Translations under genes and position numbers: made by a program
The notes under the pieces: model-generated
What the model was told of the DNA's origin: nothing
Seen by the model: the letters and a program-made list of their open reading frames with translations, nothing else
Databases searched by the model: none
In this document: positions 35,730-37,998 of the stretch, piece after piece
Layout of the letters: each line of letters begins with the position of its first letter
Numbering within the stretch: the stretch's first letter is position 1
Source: Rubripirellula sp.
Lineage (GTDB): Bacteria > Planctomycetota > Planctomycetia > Pirellulales > Pirellulaceae
Length of the DNA stretch: 37,998 nt
Assembly: GCA_029245125.1 (NCBI GenBank)
Contig: JAQWPZ010000022.1
Coordinates: forward strand, 1 to 37,998
Direction: 5' to 3'

Positions 35730-36499
35730 ACGAAAAAACCGTCACGCTGGCAGCGCAAGCCGATTTAGTCTTATTGACCGTGGACATGCTGCGTCCGCAG
35801 TGGGATAACATTCCTACCGCGATAGAAGCCAATAACACCCCGGAAGCCGATTCAGCATCATCGATCATCGATGAGTTATTACGGCATGCACTGGGTGATA
35901 GGGCCAAGATTACTGACGACACGGCGAGTGGCCCGACTCCAGTTTCGGCACTTGCCGATGTGCTGCGGTGCGCAAGCGAACTCTCGCACGACGACTGGGC
36001 CGATGAATACTGGCGAATGTTCGATGGTGCACAAGCTTGTCCACTGAACCAAGCCTCCTACATTCGCCGCGACAAGGGAACCATCCTGGGTGACTTAAGT
36101 GGTTTCTACCACGCCTTTGGTTTTCAAGGCAGCACCACGGAAGGAGAGCGGCCCGATCACTTGCTCTGCCAACTCGAGTTCGTCGCAATGATGTTGGCGA
36201 TGGCGTCACAAGCACCCGATGCACCATCACGCGAAACGGTGATGCAAGCGTTGTCGCGTTACGCTTGTGATCACATGCACGACTGGCTGCCTGCAGCATG
36301 TTGGCAGATGTGTGAATCGACGCACATCGAATATTTCGGCGCGGTTTCGCAGTGGTTGCTTGTCCTCTGGCAAACCCTTTCTGACTTGCAGCAGTGGCCA
36401 TCTGATCTCTTGCCTAGCAACCATCTGACTCCCATCGTCGACCCCGATGATCCGTATGAATGCGGAGCACCGGACTTGCACCAAATCCAGCCCAGTTGA
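35726..36499 (+). CDS. TorD/NarJ-like molybdoenzyme chaperone
   Basis: A 257-residue, mostly helical, cytoplasmic protein with no signal peptide. Helices such as DLVLLTVDMLRPQWDNIP, ADEYWRMFDGAQACPLN and AGLSGFYHAFGF-like YIRRDKGTILGDLSGFYHAF recall the TorD/DmsD/NarJ family, in which a Tyr-rich segment near the middle holds the reductase signal peptide while the cofactor is inserted. GTG start overlaps the gamma stop by 4 bases. Being the last gene of the operon after alpha, beta and gamma supports the role. It is divergent from the classical TorD signature, so the family is probable, not sure. Confidence 0.75.
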   Translation: MNEKTVTLAAQADLVLLTVDMLRPQWDNIPTAIEANNTPEADSASSIIDELLRHALGDRAKITDDTASGPTPVSALADVLRCASELSHDDWADEYWRMFDGAQACPLNQASYIRRDKGTILGDLSGFYHAFGFQGSTTEGERPDHLLCQLEFVAMMLAMASQAPDAPSRETVMQALSRYACDHMHDWLPAACWQMCESTHIEYFGAVSQWLLVLWQTLSDLQQWPSDLLPSNHLTPIVDPDDPYECGAPDLHQIQPS

Positions 36500-36532
36500 G
36501 TAAGCACAAGCTCAAGTGTGTTTCGTCCTTTA

Positions 36533-36713
36533 CTTCCCTTTCTTGTTTGCATTGATCGTCGTTCCCCCCGCAGCTTGCTGGATTCTCCTCAAGCCAGCGA
36601 TCGGGGAAAAAGTCCTCTAGACCTGGATCTGAGGAAAGTGCTTGGATCACGCTTTGTAGGTATGCCCAAGGTTCCACGTGGTTCTCATTGCAACTGGTAA
36701 CAAGCAACATCAA
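36533..36713 (-). pseudogene. C-terminal remnant of an IS66-family transposase
   Basis: Minus frame: MLLVTSCNENHVEPWAYLQS, then LEDFFPDRWLEENPAS. This corresponds to the conserved end of IS66 TnpC transposases (…VEPWAYL…LLPDRW…). The catalytic core and the TnpA/TnpB genes are missing. It lies immediately 3' of the NXR-like operon and is a trace of mobile DNA there. Confidence 0.6.
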
Positions 36714-36774
36714 ACGCGTAGCGTGACAACCTGTTAAGACGCGCCGAAAAATAGATTTTAGACGTGGACAGTCT

Positions 36775-37215
36775 TCATGAAGTCAAACGTGGAAGCCCAG
36801 CGATCTCGCGTGGCTGACCATCAATGATTGCCGAGGTGCCCTCGAGATTCAACGTCTCCAACACCTCATCGACGCGTTCGGACCAATCTGGCGATGGTTC
36901 AAGAAGATCATTCGGCCGTGATTTTAGGTTCCATGCACTCGTCCCGGGTGACACCTGTTTTGCGGAGATGCTCGACTCAATCAACGAGTCGGTCGCCCTA
37001 AGTGAAACACGTTGTGAGTGTGACCGATCGAATTTGTGTGTGATGCTAAGCGGTGCAACGAACGCCACGAATTCTGATTCACCGCTCGCCCCGGATTCCC
37101 GTGCCAAGGTGTTAGAGCCAATGCAGGCCGGGCACGATATCCGCACCAATCCCGCCCGCGTTCTTGCGAAAGCGGCTACGCTGAGTGACCAGGCCATGCA
37201 ACAAGACCAATGCAA
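36775..37215 (-). CDS. Doubtful ORF, possibly a frameshifted secreted protein
   Basis: An open frame of up to 146 residues has polar, protein-like C-terminal composition (SRPNDLLEPSPDWSERVDE) but no recognised domain. A second frame, starting ATG at 37249, encodes a leader-like MTASLLSRRFCVALVLLHGL before hitting a stop near 37115. The two could be one gene with a frameshift near 37150-37200, or either may be chance. Left as hypothetical. Confidence 0.3.
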   Translation of the reverse strand: MHWSCCMAWSLSVAAFARTRAGLVRISCPACIGSNTLARESGASGESEFVAFVAPLSITHKFDRSHSQRVSLRATDSLIESSISAKQVSPGTSAWNLKSRPNDLLEPSPDWSERVDEVLETLNLEGTSAIIDGQPREIAGLPRLTS

Positions 37216-37296
37216 CGCAGAACCGCCGGCTTAAAAGCGAAGCAGTCATGCCATCAACGAAACGGTATCGGTCGGCGGGTACCGGCCTTGCACAAA

Positions 37297-37548
37297 TTAT
37301 CCGAATTGCTTTTGCATGGCTTCTAAAAAGGTATCGAATTGGTCGCCGGGCAATTGGTTGATGCCAGCGGCCGCCTTACGTCCACCACCGGTTGGGAATT
37401 GTCGGCAAAGTTCGTCAGCACCTTCTTTGCTTGCCAGTGGTGCTCGAACGCTTACCAAGTACTCGCCCGATGGCAGCAGACTTGCCAGGGCATGAGCGCG
37501 ATTCGGATTCTCGCGTGCCAGCTGATTGCTGTAGACACCACTTACACG
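37297..37548 (-). pseudogene. C-terminal DHHA1 fragment of a DHH-family phosphoesterase
   Basis: GVYSNQLARENPNRAHALAS, GEYLVSVRAPLASKEGADEL and CRQFPTGGGRKAAAGINQLP are the DHHA1 substrate-binding end of DHH-family phosphoesterases (nanoRNase/RecJ-like), including the GGGR...AAG nucleotide-binding turn. It ends at 37297. The DHH catalytic domain that should precede it is missing: at about 37,548 the frame runs directly into an unrelated protein. Confidence 0.65.
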
Positions 37549-37806
37549 TCGAGAAAACGGTTCGATCCCGGCGTAGGGAAGTTGGATCCATTCCAGCCTG
37601 CTGGCCTCAGCAACGAGGCTTGGAAAGGCCTCTGGGCGAGCGGGGTCGGACCAGACCAGGCCCTCGGCAACGCTGATGTCGGCCAGGGTTCCGCCACCGT
37701 CGATCACGGCCCGACACATGGCCTCGTACATCCCCGCTCGGGTGTCGGGCGCAACGGCGATGGCTCGGGCGGGCACGGGCTTCTTCAACTCTGGAGGGAG
37801 AGGCAT
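37549..37806 (-). pseudogene. N-terminal fragment of a D-2-hydroxyacid dehydrogenase (actinobacterial type)
   Basis: ATG at 37804-37806 (MPLPPELKKPVPARAIAVAP) begins a frame with SVAEGLVWSDPARPEAFPSL and LEWIQLPYAGIEPF, typical of the N-terminal catalytic domain of D-isomer 2-hydroxyacid dehydrogenases (SerA-like). The NAD-binding domain is absent because the frame fuses to the DHHA1 fragment. Base composition is more GC-rich than the rest of the window. Either a real fusion/rearrangement or an assembly join. Confidence 0.55.
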
Positions 37807-37998
37807 TCGGTAGCCACGTCCTCGATGGTGGCATGCCATGCGTCGACTCCGCCGGACGCGTTGCCTGTCGATCGGCTCGATGACCGTTCAGGTGGCTCGT
37901 CCAGCGGGAAGACCACGAACTTTGATGCCCCTACGGACACGAAGGCCTCGAGACGGGACCGGATGCCGGCCACCCCCTGGGCCACTACCTCCCGGGGA
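37785..37998 (-). CDS. Partial gene: C-terminus of an LLM-class (F420-type) oxidoreductase
   Basis: The frame is open to the window edge and reads EVVAQGVAGIRSRLEAFVSV then GASKFVVFPLDEPPE and WHATIEDVATECLSLQS before the stop at 37785. This resembles the C-terminal end of luciferase-like, F420-dependent oxidoreductases common in actinobacteria. The start lies beyond the window. The 3' end overlaps the start of the dehydrogenase fragment by about 22 bases, a compact arrangement typical of actinobacteria. Confidence 0.5.
   Translation of the reverse strand, partial: PREVVAQGVAGIRSRLEAFVSVGASKFVVFPLDEPPERSSSRSTGNASGGVDAWHATIEDVATECLSLQS

Noticed and set aside
30005..36499. The organism as an anammox planctomycete
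   Set aside because: No hydrazine synthase or hydrazine dehydrogenase genes appear in the window, and the surroundings (sulfatases, GH32, ACIII) look like a heterotrophic Pirellulales-type genome. NXR-type genes alone do not show anammox.
1..37998. CRISPR arrays, rRNA or complete tRNA genes, phage structural genes
   Set aside because: No regularly spaced repeats, rRNA blocks or cloverleaf-compatible sequences were seen on either strand.

Overview
The window looks like the genome of a marine planctomycete of the Rhodopirellula/Pirellulales type. This rests on family recognition from memory, not a search: sulfatase and beta-propeller secretome genes, a DUF1501 fragment, planctomycete-style integrase and IS phrases, a fructan-degradation locus and an alternative complex III operon. 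The last ~450 bases (from about 37,550) look different: GC-rich, with two tightly overlapping actinobacterial-type genes. They are joined in frame to a planctomycete-like gene end, so the right edge may be a chimeric junction.

Layout. 1-500: remnants of a tyrosine recombinase and an IS256-type transposase, plus palindromes. 499-6345 (minus strand): secreted NHL-type propeller protein, iduronate-2-sulfatase-like sulfatase, Tat-exported N,N-dimethylformamidase-beta-like protein. 6346-8230: a gene graveyard (frameshifted C-terminal pieces, an IS3 OrfA stub fused to a DUF1501 fragment). 8263-9432: small lipoprotein and minor ORFs. 9433-18460 (minus strand): sugar porter remnant -> degenerate fructokinase -> GH32 -> GH2 -> GH32 -> serine hydrolase. 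The secreted glycosidases look intact, while the cytoplasmic uptake and phosphorylation steps are decayed.

19186-36499 is the most interesting part. mobB is followed by a membrane cytochrome c and a complete alternative complex III operon (actA-F). Then comes a divergent Rrf2-type Fe-S regulator and a four-gene operon for a periplasmic type-II DMSO-reductase-family enzyme of the nitrite oxidoreductase (NXR) type: a Tat-exported molybdopterin alpha subunit, a four-cluster ferredoxin beta subunit, a membrane-anchored heme-b gamma subunit of the ethylbenzene-dehydrogenase type, and a TorD/NarJ-like chaperone. Together they suggest a quinol / cytochrome c / nitrogen-oxyanion electron transfer module. 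ACIII would exchange electrons with a periplasmic cytochrome, and the NXR-like enzyme would either reduce nitrate (or another oxyanion) or oxidise nitrite. The direction cannot be read from the sequence. Both operons carry a TATTACGGAA ... TCCGT element upstream, which may be the shared operator of the Rrf2 regulator. Palindromic repeats sit in three of the operon gaps.

36500-37998: IS66 remnant, doubtful ORF, DHH phosphoesterase C-terminus, and the actinobacterial-like end.
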